A stretch of 64,000 nt of DNA. It comes from Takakia lepidozioides. Its lineage: Eukaryota > Streptophyta > Takakiopsida > Takakiales > Takakiaceae. Below the pieces are notes generated by a model. It worked only from the letters and a program-made list of their open reading frames with translations, was not told where the DNA came from and did not search any database. The DNA is taken from positions 17,112,001-17,176,000 of the forward strand of contig CM060733.1 in the NCBI GenBank assembly GCA_030704615.1. The letters are read 5' to 3'. Of this stretch, positions 10,541-23,329 are shown one piece after another. The position numbers were made by a program, and so were the translations under genes. Positions within the stretch are counted from its first letter, which is position 1, and each line of letters opens with the position of its first letter.

Positions 10541-13500
10541 TCAAGTGTCACAGTCATCCGAATCAGTCTCGACCTCCTGTGCTATGTCATCCACAAAGAT
10601 TCTGGCCCCAACACCACGTCTTCTACCACGGCCGTCGATGGGTGGACTCCGAGTGCCATGAACGGTCATGCTTGTTGCGAGTGCCTCCGCATAGACAGGT
10701 AGCACGCAAGACCGAGGAGGACTGGAAAGAAGTTCAAATAGGTGTGATAGCCCTGGAGGGCAAGTGGAAGCACGCGGACATCCTGCACATGTCGACAAAA
10801 ACCCATTCAGAACACAATATGAAATACACAAGATGCCACAAGTCCAACGAAGAGGATGTCTGCCATGTGAACTTTGCCTCAAGAACAGTGATTCTCGATA
10901 TTGAAACAACAATGCAAGCATCCACAGGTTGAACTTACTCACAGGCACTGCCTCCTGTCAAGCGGGACGGGGCTTCGAAGGACTTGAGAAGTGTGTCCAC
11001 CCAAACCCATCAGGAGGTTCTTGTAAATCTCAGCATCCCCTTCAATCCCAAAGAGATGTCGCGCACTGGCCTTGCAAGCGTGGTAGAAGCACCTGCAGTG
11101 GAAGAATGAAGAAGCAGACATTGAAGACACATTGGAACGGTGGGGAAAGTACTGAAAGTGCAAGCTCAATCAAACCTCATGAAATGTGAATGTTGAAGAG
11201 ACGAACCTGTGCCCATTGACAAATCCAGAACTCTGGCGTCTGTGTAGGTGCAGCACTCCACAATCGTTGAATGAAAGCGGGCTCCTCTCCCTCGCCCCTC
11301 TCCAAGGAACCCCATTCCCCCTTCGCAAGCAGACGTTGCTGTCGACGTAGTTGTGGTGCATGTCATCCGTGGGAGGATCTGTCCTGTCGTCTATGAACTT
11401 GCCCCATGAGTGATGGCAAACTCCGCAATGCCCGGCCGGAGTCGTTGGTGGATGCACTCGGACGAGACAAACAGCTTCAAACAAACGAGTCTGCGAACAG
11501 CACATCCACAAGGAACTAAGAAGCTTCAAAAATCAGGCCCCTACATATGAGTTCGAGCGACCTACACAACTCCATCCGAGAACCACCAAGAAGAGGAAGA
11601 AGAAGGCAAATTACCATCTCTCCCGGACGATCCCCCTTCGTAAGGTACATGCTGTTCACACAATTCCATGTCTTCAGGACTCTCATGCCCGAGGCTTTCA
11701 AATAGCTGGCAAGTGCACGGCGACAGCGAACGTCGGCGGACTGTATGAGCACCAAAACACCTGCATCGGACAAGAAAAATTGCAAAAGGAGAAAACCCAC
11801 CGCCAGTAGCGCTCATCAAAAGCATTCCAACCCGGACAAGCACCCGATGGAGGGACATCCGGGACTGCCAACCCATCAGGGATGTCCAAGATTATGAGTT
11901 CGGCTGCATATTGCTTTCTCTTCCCGTTCACCCAGATTTGGTCATTTTAGCCTGCAAACAAAATTACAATGGAATACTCAAGAGGATTGAAACGATCCAT
12001 GCCTGTGGCAGAGAAGAAGCAAAAGAGAACACGCACCGTGCCGAGGAACTCCACAATCCTCTCCACACTGTGATGGCTCGCCCTTGTAATCAGATTTCTT
12101 GGACTCCATCATGGCAAGGAATCCGACGTTGGCCATCTCCAACCTGGTAGGGCGAATGACCCTCGGGGATGTTCCACTGCATGGTACGGGTCCTTGGGAT
12201 CAACCACCCCCTTGTTCTTTCTCACGGATCCCCTACCATGCGGTGGAGTCTGCTGGACATGCACCACTGGGCCAATATCTGCAACACTTCCCTGCCCTTG
12301 TGCCACCTTCCCTCTACCCCTTCCTTTCCCCACAACACCAGCAACATCTTTTCCCTTTGCCTTTCTACCTCTACCCGGGGTATCCTGAGCGGGAGGCTCC
12401 TTCTCTGCAAGAGTCCTCAAATTTCGTTCATGAATGTCGAGGTCGGCTGCTGCGGCAGTGGCTGCAATTCGCTCATTCTCTCTCTCCTCAAAGACACCTC
12501 CGGAGCTGGGGTCTCAGAAGGAGGGGCAATCCAAATACCAACCACAAAAAGAAAGATGGTCTGGGCCCCAGTCATGCAAGATCCCAGTAGTAAACATGGT
12601 CTGGTTGCCAGCAGGGACAAGCCAAAGGTCCACGAAATCTGGATGTTTGTCTAAGCAATTCTCTTCCATGAGAACAAACTTTATGTACCTGCAGGAACAG
12701 AGACAGCCTCATTATGCAATGCAATTATTGTCTCTCAGCTTTTCCATCACACCAGGAAGACCCCTTAAACTGTATGCAGTACATTGCAACCACAGCACAC
12801 TAAGTAGCCTGAACGGCCCAGGGTGTGCACCTGTAAAGGCATCGTTTCCAGGCTTCCTCTCATTTTTCTTGCTGGTCAAGGTCATGTGTTCGACTGATGC
12901 CACCCTCCTTGCTGAACTCTCTAAGGAAACAAGAGTGCCACACTGTGGCTCTCCATTTCCTCATGTATGCTTCGAAGGAGACCTTCGGTGCTGTCATAGT
13001 GATGCCATAGTCAGCCAGCTAAGTATGCAGAACCGACCGTGCCATTTCTTCCAACTGCAAAACAATTCAAATGCAAGAATGAACCCAAAAACAATCACAG
13101 CGAATGTGAGAGGCAATGGAAAGAGAAGGACAGGAAAAGAGAAAAGAAAGTGACACAGGAAAGGACATTACACCTGGCTCCAGTAAGTGGCCTTGTGAAG
13201 CCATGTGTCCAGCACATTGTCACTCACAGGAATGACACGCTGGGTCTTCTTCTCTTTCTCCGGCCTGGGGAACATGTGGGTATCCCTAACTGTGGGATCG
13301 GAGTTCCATATTTGTAGCCACTTCACCTTCTGTTCTGAAGACACAACGGCGGTAGACAACCTGTGCAACTTCTCCTGGGCCATCTTTGGCTTGCCTGGCT
13401 TGTTATAATGGTTTTTTATCTCCAGGAGAAACTGCGATCCGAATGATGGGTCGGCAATTCTCAACTGCTTCACAAAAACACTCATTATAGTCCTTCTTGT

Positions 13501-13619
13501 AGCGGTCATCTCTTTCTGGATATGACCCTCAACCCCCTTTGCTGTCCTTCTCTCCTCAGGGGTTGACCTGTAGTATTCCAGTTTGCCATGCTCCCCTGCA
13601 TCTGCAATGTCTTGCTGCA
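10541..13619 (-). pseudogene. ParB-methyltransferase gene, copy 2 (lacks ParB exon)
   Basis: Minus-strand exons, 5' to 3', are: QQDIADAGEHGKLEYYRSTP with a basic helical region and LQIWNSD...LHKATYWSQV (13619-13168); a segment with SFEAYMRKWRATVWHSCFLR (about 13050-12890); YIKFVLMEENCLDKHPDFVD and CGWYLDCP, then a basic AT-hook-like linker with GRGRKAKGK and GKGRGRGK (about 12690-12100); ELIILDIPDG, WNAFDERYW and RRALASYLKASGMRVLKTWN (about 11940-11570); FEAVCLVRV to motif I ARVLDLSMGTG (about 11510-11180); and FYHACKASARHLFGIEGDAE (11100-10940). The acidic end VETDSDDCDT stops at 10541. Frame changes disrupt several exons. The order (motif IV-like, then motif I, then GIExD) is that of beta-class DNA amino-methyltransferases. 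Activity is not expected from this copy. Confidence 0.75.
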
Positions 13620-13639
13620 AGGGAATGCACGAGAGTTGA

Positions 13640-14665
13640 GGTCAACACCCTGACCTCCACGTCCTTGGCCATGTTAAGCTTGCCCTTGGCCTGCACCTCG
13701 TGCCTGGCCACCTCATCCTCTCTGGGCTGCTCTACCTCGCCCCCGGCCACCATTGTTCCCTTGGAACTGGCCTGGGCGCAACTCAGGATGCAAACCATAA
13801 CACTGGGCCTCTCCATGCCCGTGCTTGCCACAATGCCCACACTGCAACTGTGCAGGCTGTGCATGTGCCGGCCCTTTGCCTCCCTTTGGGCAATCTTTCT
13901 TGACATGGGGTCCTCCACATGTCCAGCACACCACATCCGCCCGTTGTTGGCCAACAAATGAAGGGAGAGACCCCTGCATCTGAGGTCCTCTCTGCCCTTC
14001 CCTGAGCTTCACCTGAGCCCCCTTGTTGCCTTGAGCACGTTGAGGTAGTGGTTGGCTAGGAGCACCACTACCCCGTGGTGTCTCCTTAGCAAATCCCACC
14101 ATGACCACATGTTGAGCTCTATCCGCTCTGCCAGCAAAAACACATTTGCTAAGGTGGGTTGGGCCGCTTGTAGGAGAGTTGCATCCCGCACCCTTCTCCT
14201 CAGCTCCTTGTCCAATATCCCATACCAGAATTGGACTGCCTGAGCTTCCGTAACCCCTTGGGTTACATTTATCAAGCGCCTCATGCGAGTGAAAGCCTCC
14301 CTCAAGCTCTCGGTCGGCTTCCGTTGAAACTCTTGCAAGCTCCGCAACTTCTCTGTCATCACCCCTTGGTAGTTCCCTCTCAACTCTTCGAAGAACTCCA
14401 CAACAGGGTTGAAGGCAGACACATGTACTAGTGCTTGCGGTAGTGGCTTGGGTGGACGTCGTAGCTACTGTACCACCAGTCCCACTAGTCCCATTGCTGC
14501 TTGATGAAGTTGCCGGTGCAGCGGCAGGTGTAGCCACTGCCCTCGTGGCTCTAGTGCCTCTAGTGATAATGGAGACATAGTCGGGTGACCAGTACATCCT
14601 CCACTCCTCGATCTCAACCTCTTGCATGCCCGCCTGAACTCATGGTAATCATCCATAGCTTCTAC
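13640..14665 (-). pseudogene. Ty3-like retrotransposon gag remnant
   Basis: Two overlapping minus-strand frames encode a gag core and a nucleocapsid. The core includes EFQRKPTESLREAFTRMRRL and AVQFWYGILDKELRRRV. The nucleocapsid has two zinc knuckles, CWTCGGPHVKKDC (CX2CX3HX4C) and CGHCGKHGHGEAQC (CX2CX4HX4C), with a glycine/arginine tail. A frameshift separates the two parts. No protease, reverse transcriptase or integrase follows; the sequence ends against exon sequence of the ParB-methyltransferase copy, which suggests insertion followed by deletion. Confidence 0.75.
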
Positions 14666-14746
14666 CCCGCCCCAAAAGGGGGCTTTAGCAACGCGGGGGC
14701 GTCGCAGTGGTGTCGCTAAACACCCCCCCCCCTTTTTCCTGTAGTG
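14660..14746 (-). repeat. CACTA-type transposon end
   Basis: Read on the minus strand from 14746 the sequence starts CACTACAGGAAAAAGG, followed by a G run and then TTTAGCGACACC and GCTAAAGC blocks, typical of plant CACTA terminal and subterminal sequence. The other end and a 3-bp duplication were not found. It overlaps the upstream edge of the gag remnant, so it is a fragment or a nested insertion. Confidence 0.5.
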
Positions 14747-14749
14747 GTT

Positions 14750-15743
14750 GATTGTAGCAATGATGCGTGTAAAAAGAAGTGGAAGTAAAGCTATGACAAC
14801 TACGACTGATTGCGCTCCCAAAAAGAGCGAATATCTTCAATCATCATCATCATGGTAGTGCTACAGATCATGTAAACCTTAAGGGTGGAAATGAGGAAGA
14901 AAAATCAGATAATTTGGGTGTGCGTGAAATTGATGCACCATAACCAAAAATTGATACAACTCAACCATTGTCTGCAACTTCTCAAACCTATATTGGGCGA
15001 AAAGGAAAAAAATAAAATAAAAATAGAAACAATTAAAGAGCATATTTATTATCAACCAATGTCACTCCTTGACAACATCAATAAAACGAAGATTGCAAAC
15101 CTTGTTAGTATTACTACAACAAATGTTGAGTAAAACCACAAGTTGACATGGTTGTATCACAAGTGATGTGTTTTGACACGTCTACGTGATTGGGCCATTG
15201 ATTTTCCACCCCTGCGCGTTGTGACAATTTTTTTGAATTTTATGCCCCATTAGTACTATTATTCCAAGCCTACAGCTTCGGACCCCAGGCTGTTCTAAGC
15301 TGATGATGACTAATCAATAAGTGCTAGCGAAGAAGATGGTCATGAGCCTAATTAATTATTAACAACATCTTGGCAGTTCATTAGCTTCATTGGCACAAGT
15401 GTGCACCTCATTCACTCGACCACCTCTATTGCACAATGCAACTAGAAGATACAAGTTTTCCACACTAGTTAGGAGGCCAGAAATTGTGCCAGTAGGCAAC
15501 GATGAAGACATATATGAGTTGTTAGTAGGTGTATTTGTCATTCTCACAAAGCAGCCCCTTCCATGCCGTGAAAGGCGTAAATAGTTGTGGATTGCGCATT
15601 TGCTGCAAATCACACCAACTATCAAACTCTTGGATAAAATCATCCAACTCGATGGTGCCCACCGAGTGCCTACTCACCTTCGTGGTCCCTTGGTAGCTCC
15701 ATACATCTCCTCCATTGTGTCCCACAACAATGGCAAGGAAACA
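14750..15743. other. Mostly unassigned; weak gag-like ORF at its right end
   Basis: The stretch from 14850 to 15350 is AT-rich with no recognised gene. A minus-strand frame at about 15690-15525 encodes LDDFIQEFDSWCDLQQMRNP and FTPFTAWKGLL, which has the feel of a retrotransposon gag N-terminal region. It joins abruptly to a 95-bp-family repeat unit at 15744. No intact gene is supported. Confidence 0.35.
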
Positions 15744-15801
15744 ACGGCGCCGAATTTCCAGTTCCGGGCCAGCCACCCTAGGGACTTAGCCCGAAAATGG
15801 C
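15744..15801. repeat. Partial 95-bp-family unit left of the bounded element
   Basis: The unit contains GGCGCCGAATTTCCAGTTCC and GGGACTTAGCCCGAAAATGG in the same orientation as the array that resumes at 27070. Its last 9 bp (15793-15801, GAAAATGGC) are repeated at 27070-27078. The array was therefore continuous before the 11.3-kb element inserted. Confidence 0.85.
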
Positions 15802-15960
15802 CAACGACGCAATGGCGTGAGCGTTGCACGTGAGCGCGCGAGCGTACGCTCACGCCAGCTGACGTGGCGTGAGCCTGCACACATGCTGACGTGGCGTGAG
15901 CGTCATGTCAGCATGCTGATGTGGCGGTAAATGATGACGTGGCACTGTCCGTCAACTGCC
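15802..15960 (+). repeat. Left terminal and subterminal repeats
   Basis: This end contains GGCGTGAGCG and CACGTGAGCGCG, an inverted CGCTCACGCC, then TGACGTGGCGTGAGC twice and further GACGTGGC and GCCACGTC motifs. It pairs with the right end at 26945-27069. Dense motif repetition in both orientations suggests binding sites for the transposase or for another element protein. Confidence 0.8.
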
Positions 15961-16419
15961 ACGTCAGCATTAACATGCGCCGCCTATAACCGTGGATGGT
16001 CCTATGACCGTGGAATTAATGCAGGGAATCTTGCCTAAATAGAATCAAGACGAGCGTTGAGGCCTACAATTGCAGCATCCAATTGTGCAATTACAAATGT
16101 TTGTTTCACTTTTACAATTACGAAGACGACAAAATATCCTCACAAAGTGTGCGCCATAAAGGCTGCCACGAGAAGACTTCCTCCCTCCTCAAATAACAAT
16201 GAGAGTTATGATCATCTTCAAAAGATGATTGTAGTGCATAGCGACAGCAAGACATGTAGACTTCGAACGGTGCAATGACAAATGTGCACTACCTAAAAGT
16301 TGTCACTCAGACCTCACTCCGTATAGTTGGAGGCCATATCATTGCACAGCCGACGAATTGATGTGAATTACACACATTTCAAATCATGGTCATCCACATA
16401 CCACATTACATAGTTCATG

Positions 16420-19400
16420 CTACCCATGTGTTGTATCCCGCTGCAAAAGAGTATCGACCTCGTTGAAACTCATAGTGGCCTGGTGAATGAAGTTGTCACG
16501 TTTGGGATCGCAAACCATCCTCCTCAAAAATATGAAATACAAATGTTTGCAGGGTATGAATTTACCTCTCTTGCCCAAACTGGTTGATAGCATATTCACA
16601 AAATCAGGACATGTGCAATTGGGGAAATTGGAAACCGTGATGTCGTAGGTCCTGTCATGAACAGCAGATGTGGAAGTGATGATTGTGAACCCGACCATAT
16701 CCTGGATCGGGTACTTCCGGTGCTTCCACACGAGCTTGGAGCATTCTTGCGGACTCCACTTTGCCAAAGTGTTCAGCGGTTGGAGGGAAACGCCGAACGA
16801 GCTTTCCATCTCGTTTGGTTGGCCACAAGTCAGGATTTGCCGGGGGACCCGGGAGGACGCAGAAGTAGTAGCACATGCATGGAGTTGGGGTTGTCTCGCA
16901 AGGGAAAAACCTGCCTCCTCCAGCATTTCAATCTCCTGAAAGCTGAGATGTGTTCCCACCTTCACGGGCCAAACGGTTGGAGGAGATGGCTTCATCACTA
17001 CGGAAGGACGCACAGTTCCATGCACACATCTGGCACAATCATCTGCGCAGAACCAGAACTTGTGGTTCTTGGCTTCTGGTTGACCGTATGGACGCATCAA
17101 GCCCGTGAAAGTCGGAGCAGGAGTTCGGGCACCACCTCTGGATATAGATGAAGTGCACTTCTCGAAATTAGTTGCCCTGATCGCTGTACATTTCACACGA
17201 GACCCGACACTTGTGCGTTCTATGTGCCAAACGTGGTCGGGGCATGCGGACTCAAGCACATCAAGGGGTTGTTTCTCTCCTGCACCATTTCAGTGGCACG
17301 GTTTGATGCTGGAGCTTGCCGTCGTGTTGGAGGTTCCTCCACAATGGAGGTTCCGGACATGGAGCTGTCATGCAGGGGAACACGAGGCTTCGAGAAGTTA
17401 TCACGGTCTGCCCTGTGGGAATCTGAATCCGAACCAGGTGGAGTGTTCAATTTCCTCTTACAGGAGCCGAATCTCTCCTCCCCTTCAAGATGTGGAACTC
17501 TAGAAACAAGTGGCGTTCCCTGGGCATACATGCTCACCGCCCGTGCTATCTTGATTGGATCCCCAGATCTGTTTGCAGCACGCAACATCAACTCCCATTT
17601 TGTCCGGACCCTTGCCACCAACCCCACCTCGTAAGAAATCACGGTATCGGGTTTGTTGTTGCAAGGCACGTATCAAATCATCTGTTGTTGCCACATACAA
17701 ATCCCGACCTCGTTTCCCAGACTGCTGCAACCATGCATTGTGCACAGTTTCTGCCAAATTGCAAGATGGCATGTCCGCCATTTCCTCAATGGACATGTTC
17801 TGCAAAGAGGATAACCACACTTCAGAATAGTGCACAGGAAACAACATAAAGAAAGCAAGGATGGAAAGCAAATGTATGAATAAAGCATGAAATAGAAGCC
17901 TCGTACCATTGTCATGGCTGCTCCCACTGTCTATACCGGAAGTGCCAAAACGCCAGCCAATCTTCCAATGCTCTCATACTCTCAAGTGATGCAGCTCCAG
18001 AAGAGAACCACCAGGCACGAATTGTCTGGAACAAAGTGTCCGCCTCCTTCATTGTTCTAGCATCTTTGTACTCTTTGCACAAATTTACGGTGCTGAGTCT
18101 GCATCTCTGGTTTGATGTCCGACTTTGTATGTTTTTCCAGAGATTGTGTCCAATGGAATAGACATGTACGCTCTCTTCCTGGCATAGGCACTTTTGGGTC
18201 GCCCGATCCGAAGACAATACGAATAGCATTTGAAATTTGCTTGAGCACTATCCGCCATGAAACCTGCGAAATTTGGAGATGGCCCATGGCAGCCCATGAC
18301 ACGTATCAGGGAATTCCACATGAGCTTCTGGGATTCCGTATCCTCGGATTGCATGTCACAAACTGCAATTGTCATAACTCGTTGGTACACTGGATCGTAG
18401 ACATGACAAGCCATTGTCGTCCAATCCTTCACTCGTTTCACATGATCAAACATAAGAAAACAGTTCTGCAAGTCCCCAGTCTTCTGCATCCGCTTCACGA
18501 GGCTAACCCCACTGCCCTCCCCAACAGTCGACATTTTGAAAAGAAAAACTTTGATGGCACCTTGACCTGGGAATACATTGTCCTGGATGTAATCGTACTT
18601 GCTCTCAGTCGTTTCAATTCCAAAATATTGTCTATGTAGCCTCTGATCCCAGAGCCCATTCTCAATGCATTGATCTGATGCCGAATGTTAGGTGAACTTA
18701 AAGTGGAGAAATGATCCATGACCAGGTCCAATGCTGCACCCGTCAAGTTTAGTCCCCACAGAATCTCCTTCACTCAAAATATGGCTTTCCAAGAAGGACT
18801 TGCTTGCGCCAAGAGCAATTGCAGATGTTGTTGCGGATGGGTTTCTCCCGAACTCCCTGTTTGATCAACCTCGATACTGTCTCAACACTCTCCCTGTAAT
18901 CCCCCTTCGAGACAGGATGGTTATGGAATCCAAAATGCACACAAGCTCTCGTCATTGTATTCAAACGGTGGACAACATAGTACATTCTTGCTCCGCAGAG
19001 CGCCAAGCAGGATGGCACAAGTTTGCAGAATTTGCAGACGAAAGTGTTTGCCGGTGGAGGGGCAGTCCCAGGCTGAAATGGATTTTCGCCAGACCCTCCC
19101 ATTCGCTTTGATTATGAACCCAGACTGAAGAAAGTGTCTGCAATTCAAATTATCACACCTAAGGTGTCCATTGCAAACTGTCCTCCTGAAAACAAGCTTG
19201 TCATCATTCTGAATATTGGATGTTTTTGTTCTGCACCACGGGTGCCCGTCGTGTTTCTTTCTTGTCCATTCATGCATCATGATTGTTACACCTCCAACTC
19301 GCGGAGGAGGAGGCAGCTCGAATAGGATATCGCCATCAAAAGTCTCCGGCAAGAACTTCACAGGCACCTGCTTCAAAGATTCCCAATCAATTCCCCGCAA

Positions 19401-19924
19401 CTCACTTTTTGAATCCAGCCATTCCTCCCATCGCCCGCAATTTTGGAATGACACTACAAATCTCTTCTTCATCAGCTTCTGCAACCACAGTAGGAAGGAC
19501 TGGATTTGGAATTTCACTTATGTCATCATCGAAGAATCCGAAAGCTCAACGATTGGAGTGGAGGAAGTCTGTTCTTTTTTCACACCACCACCTCCTCTTT
19601 GTCTTCAACGACCGAAGCAGCAGTCCCGGGCGTCACATATGACCCAAGGGACTTTCGCCGAGGCTCTCCAAGTACTCTGTATCGACCAGGACGCACTCTC
19701 CACTGGCTGATATGAGCCGTCTCATCACGGTTTTGGAAAGAATATTTCACCAACTTCCCTTTCAGATCGTAAACCTCTTTCTCCAAAAAGATGGAGCCAT
19801 TCTGCAGCTGAAAACGGGTAGCCAAGACATGTTCCAGAACAATTGCAAATCCATTGTCAAGGACTTCCTGGGAGAACGGCACTGGTTTGTCGTCTGAGAA
19901 GAACTCCGCTTCAGAGGAAGCCAT
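16420..19924 (-). pseudogene. MULE-like DDE transposase with SWIM finger, copy 1
   Basis: A single long reading region from the ATG at 19924 to the stop near 16420 is broken by several frameshifts. In order it shows an N-terminal domain (WRVRPGRYRVLGEPRRKS), a DGHPWCRTKT segment with a VCNGHLRCDNLNC cluster, a FVCKFCKLVPSCLALC cluster, an MFDHVKRV...ACHVYD segment with the first likely catalytic Asp, GFMADSAQANF, then ERTCLFHWTQSL, then CNLAETVHNAW with the likely catalytic Glu, and a C-terminal SWIM zinc finger (CTCPDF...CKHLYFI). These are the hallmarks of MULE transposases. Frame changes occur in the N-terminal third, after ADSAQANF and after the Glu motif. It lies 0.6 kb inside the left terminus and diverges from the ParB-methyltransferase gene. 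Confidence 0.85.
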
Positions 19925-20770
19925 CTTCCTTCCTCGAGTATGTTTGTACCTTGCTATCGCAGATCTAGTGTAAATCGGTTTACTGCTGTCTCCAGAACAC
20001 AGTTGAAGAATGAGCAGAGCATATGGCGGAGGAAGCTCAGATAACGACTGTGCATATTCTGTTATTCATTCCAGATATGCAGCCGTCCATTTTAATTACT
20101 TTTCTTGTGGGCCCAGTGGTCAGAGAATCCCTAGGGGCAGTGTCGGCAACTGTTAAACCGTTAATCAGAACCTCATCAATAAACCCAATAACAAAGCCGA
20201 CTTCCTGGAAGCATGCCACAGGATCTGAGAATGGATTGCAGATTAAGTAAATGTATCTATATACTACTACCAATGATCATGCGCACCTGGAAAGTTCCAA
20301 ATGTGAACGAATGTGGGGTTTGGATAACAAGGATGACCGTGTATGATATTCCAAAATTTGTCATCAAACTCTCGTTCATTTATTTTATTTGTTAAGACTG
20401 CGCATCATTTCTGGGATTCGCTGTTCTTTTTAAATATTGAACCGTTATAATAAGAACACGCCGTTTTTTTTTGGGCGGCACACGTCAGACATCCATAACT
20501 GAATACGAACAGCTGTACACCAATTGCTGGCATGTGCACTAATAAGAAACGACTATGTGTAACGGTCACGCGGAGGGAATCCGATGCTTCTAGAGACACG
20601 CAAGAACACAGGCAATCCCGCAAGAAATCGGGAGTCACTGCGTTTTTCTACTTTTCGCGCTTAGAGGGAGAGTGGTAGTCAAGCTGGAGAGGGTTCCTTC
20701 TAGAATACGAAAGAGAAGAAAGTCTCTTTATTTTACTTCCCTTAGAGAGAGACGCAGAGCAAGAGAGAAA
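19925..20770. promoter_or_regulatory. Divergent intergenic region of the 11.3-kb element
   Basis: About 0.85 kb separates the transposase ATG (19924, minus) from the first plausible ATG of the ParB-methyltransferase gene (20771, plus). It should hold both promoters. I see no gene, and no palindrome copies of the type that begin at 21145. No core promoter motif is clear enough to call. Confidence 0.4.
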
Positions 20771-21144
20771 ATGACGAGGCGTCGTTTGTTGGAGAACACA
20801 GGGCCAAGGCAGCAGGTGAACGCGGAGACTGATTCACAAGCAGACGGAGACTGAGGCAGCGGCTGTGACACAGCCGGCGATAAGAGTGCGCCAGCCTGTG
20901 GAGGCAGAGATGAATCGCAGGGACACTGAAGAAGGTGGAAGCACGCGGAACGCCGAACCTGAAGAAGGTCAAGAAACCCTTGCGCAGACAGAAACTCCAG
21001 CAGATGTGAGAGGAAGAGGAAAGCTGCAGAAGGGGATCAAATTCAAAACCTAAGAAGGTGCCAGTAAGTTTTATCATATTGTCTTGTGATTGCCTTTCAA
21101 GGAGTCCTTCCTCTTCCATTCTTTAGCAGGAACTACTGAATCGC

Positions 21145-21457
21145 GAGCGTCGTTAACGCCATTCGATTCTGCTCATGAGATTTATGTACCTATGTGTTTG
21201 AAGAGAGAGTCTGCACTTACTATCCGCCCTAAACTACACTGAATGTCGTTGCCGCCAATCAGTTGCACATATATGTCATTACACAACACCGATCCGGCAG
21301 GTCGTTATCTTTTGTGATTGTCGTTAACGCCGTTCGCTATCGCTCTCGCTTTTGTTTTGAATACGGCAGCTCGCTTTGCTTGTGTAGATTGTGCTGAATT
21401 CTTTCACACCATTCATGGTGAGTTTTTTGATACAGAGTGATTTCGTTACCGCCATTC
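21145..21457. repeat. Palindrome array, intron 1 of ParB-MTase copy 3
   Basis: Four degenerate copies of the 20-bp palindrome found at 23330-24047 occur at 21145, 21241, 21317 and 21439, with spacings of 76-122 bp. Examples are GAATGTCGTTGCCGCCAATC and GATTGTCGTTAACGCCGTTC. They lie between the N-terminal exon and the ParB exon. Confidence 0.75.
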
Positions 21458-23329
21458 ACTATTTGCAAATCACTTAGTCAGAACTGAATGGCATCGTGCA
21501 GAAAACTGTGAGGTCGAAGCCTACAGGATCAGAGGGGAAAAGGATCTGGAGATGGGGACGAGTCCGCAAAAAGCTCAGAGAATACAGATGAAGCAGATGA
21601 ATCCGAAGTGCACTACCTTGACAAGGTGAAAGAACTCATGTCATTCCAGAAGGTAAACTCTCAGGAGGTTATAAGGGACATGCTCGTATCTGGAGGGCGT
21701 CTGGACATACCTCTGTGCCGGATGATATCAATGCCTGTTGTGCGTCCACCTCTTTCCCATGACATAACAAAATTGGAGAGTGATTTTGTGCATGGATATA
21801 GACTTGGTGCACAAGTTTTTTATGTGTCACTGACGGATATAAATGGGAAAAGCACATTAGTTTCTCCAGAGATCAGTGATAACTGGGATGAGTGCTGGAA
21901 AGATGCCAATGAGGAGTTCGAGCTGGGCCTCATGATGGGAAAGAACACCCAGCAATTTGCAACCACATGTTCTACGTCTGGGACGGCAACCACCGATTGC
22001 TGGCATGGATGGGATACATTCAGAAACACCATTCGAAAGACAAAGACAAGCATGTTGCTGTGGAGGCAATGGTTTTGGATCCAGGAAACGACATCGCTAG
22101 GCTTCTTACAGCTATGCACGACGTGAACAAGTAAGTCATCCAGGAGATTTGATTCCCTCTGTAGTGTCTTGTTGATCCTCAAAAAACAGTGTAAGGAATG
22201 CAATGTTTCAATGTTTTTGCAGATCGACAGAGAAATCGCATGTGACAACAAGCTTGGTTCACACACTATTCCGAATTCAGAGGATTGGTCTGATGAAGCT
22301 GGATGATTTTCGGACAGTACTACCACCCAATATCATCAAGAAGTGCGAAACAGGAAGAGCTGCAGGCACTTGGTATTCTTTGACACGAGAGGCGTTTCTG
22401 GAGTACATGTATGCGGTAAGCCCGAGTCTGTAATCTGTTTACTTTTCGAATACATGTTTAGAGTCCCTTCGGAGCTAATCACTACTTGAATGAATGCAGC
22501 AAGAACTGGCAGAGGCAGCTGAGAAGGGAAAATCCGAATATTACCGCACTACACCAGAGGAACTAAGGACATCAAAGGGTGTGGAAGCTGCAATAAAGAA
22601 GGAGTTTGAGATGCGAAGAACCAAATTGATGTCAGCCTTCGGAAAGCAGCTTAGAATAGTAGATCCTGGACTTGGTCCTGAGTTCCTTCAGCAGATCAAA
22701 ACACACTATGACAAGCATGTGCATCCGGAGATGCAGCAGGAGAAATTGCACGGCTGGCCATATCGATGGTCGACCCACAAACAAAATAAGGTGGCTGGAG
22801 ATATGGAACTCAGATCAAACAGTAAAGGACTTGAATCAGTTCCCAAAGAGCACCATACAGCCTGGCACAAAGGTGGAAGGAATCAGTGATTTGGTGTTTG
22901 ATAACTGGCTCCACAAGGCTACATTTTGGAGTCAGGTGTGTATTCGAACATGCTGTTTCTTTCTCTTCAAGTATGTGATGTGTTTCTTTTTTGCAATTCT
23001 GACAAATATACTATTTGCAGCTCGAAAAGCGCGCGCCGTCATTGTGCTGGATCAGACTTTGAAGGACCTGAACATTGCGATTGTTTCCCCTCCCCAAATG
23101 TCATTGGAGGCATACATAAGGAAGTGGAGAGGTCTCACCTGGAGATACTGTTTTTTCCGGGAGTTCTCCAAAGATGGTAACATTTTACGGTCCAACGACT
23201 TTGACAGTCAGGTTGGAGGAGTGGGCCATGATGCGAGTTGTGTACAGGTGAAATGTCATACTTGAAACTCTACTGTTTTTTTTGGGAAAAATTGTGGCTT
23301 CATATGGATTGCAATCTTAGATCCAGATT

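Larger units (their letters stand above)
9836..13620 (-). mobile_element. Truncated ParB-MTase/MULE-type element
   Basis: The element runs from a terminus-like cluster (9836-9930) through a 3' ParB-methyltransferase copy to about 13620. There the sequence changes to Ty3-like gag, so the ParB exon, any central promoter and the transposase half are missing. No palindromic array was recognised in this copy; the intron between the exons near 12.7 and 12.9 kb is short. Confidence 0.55.
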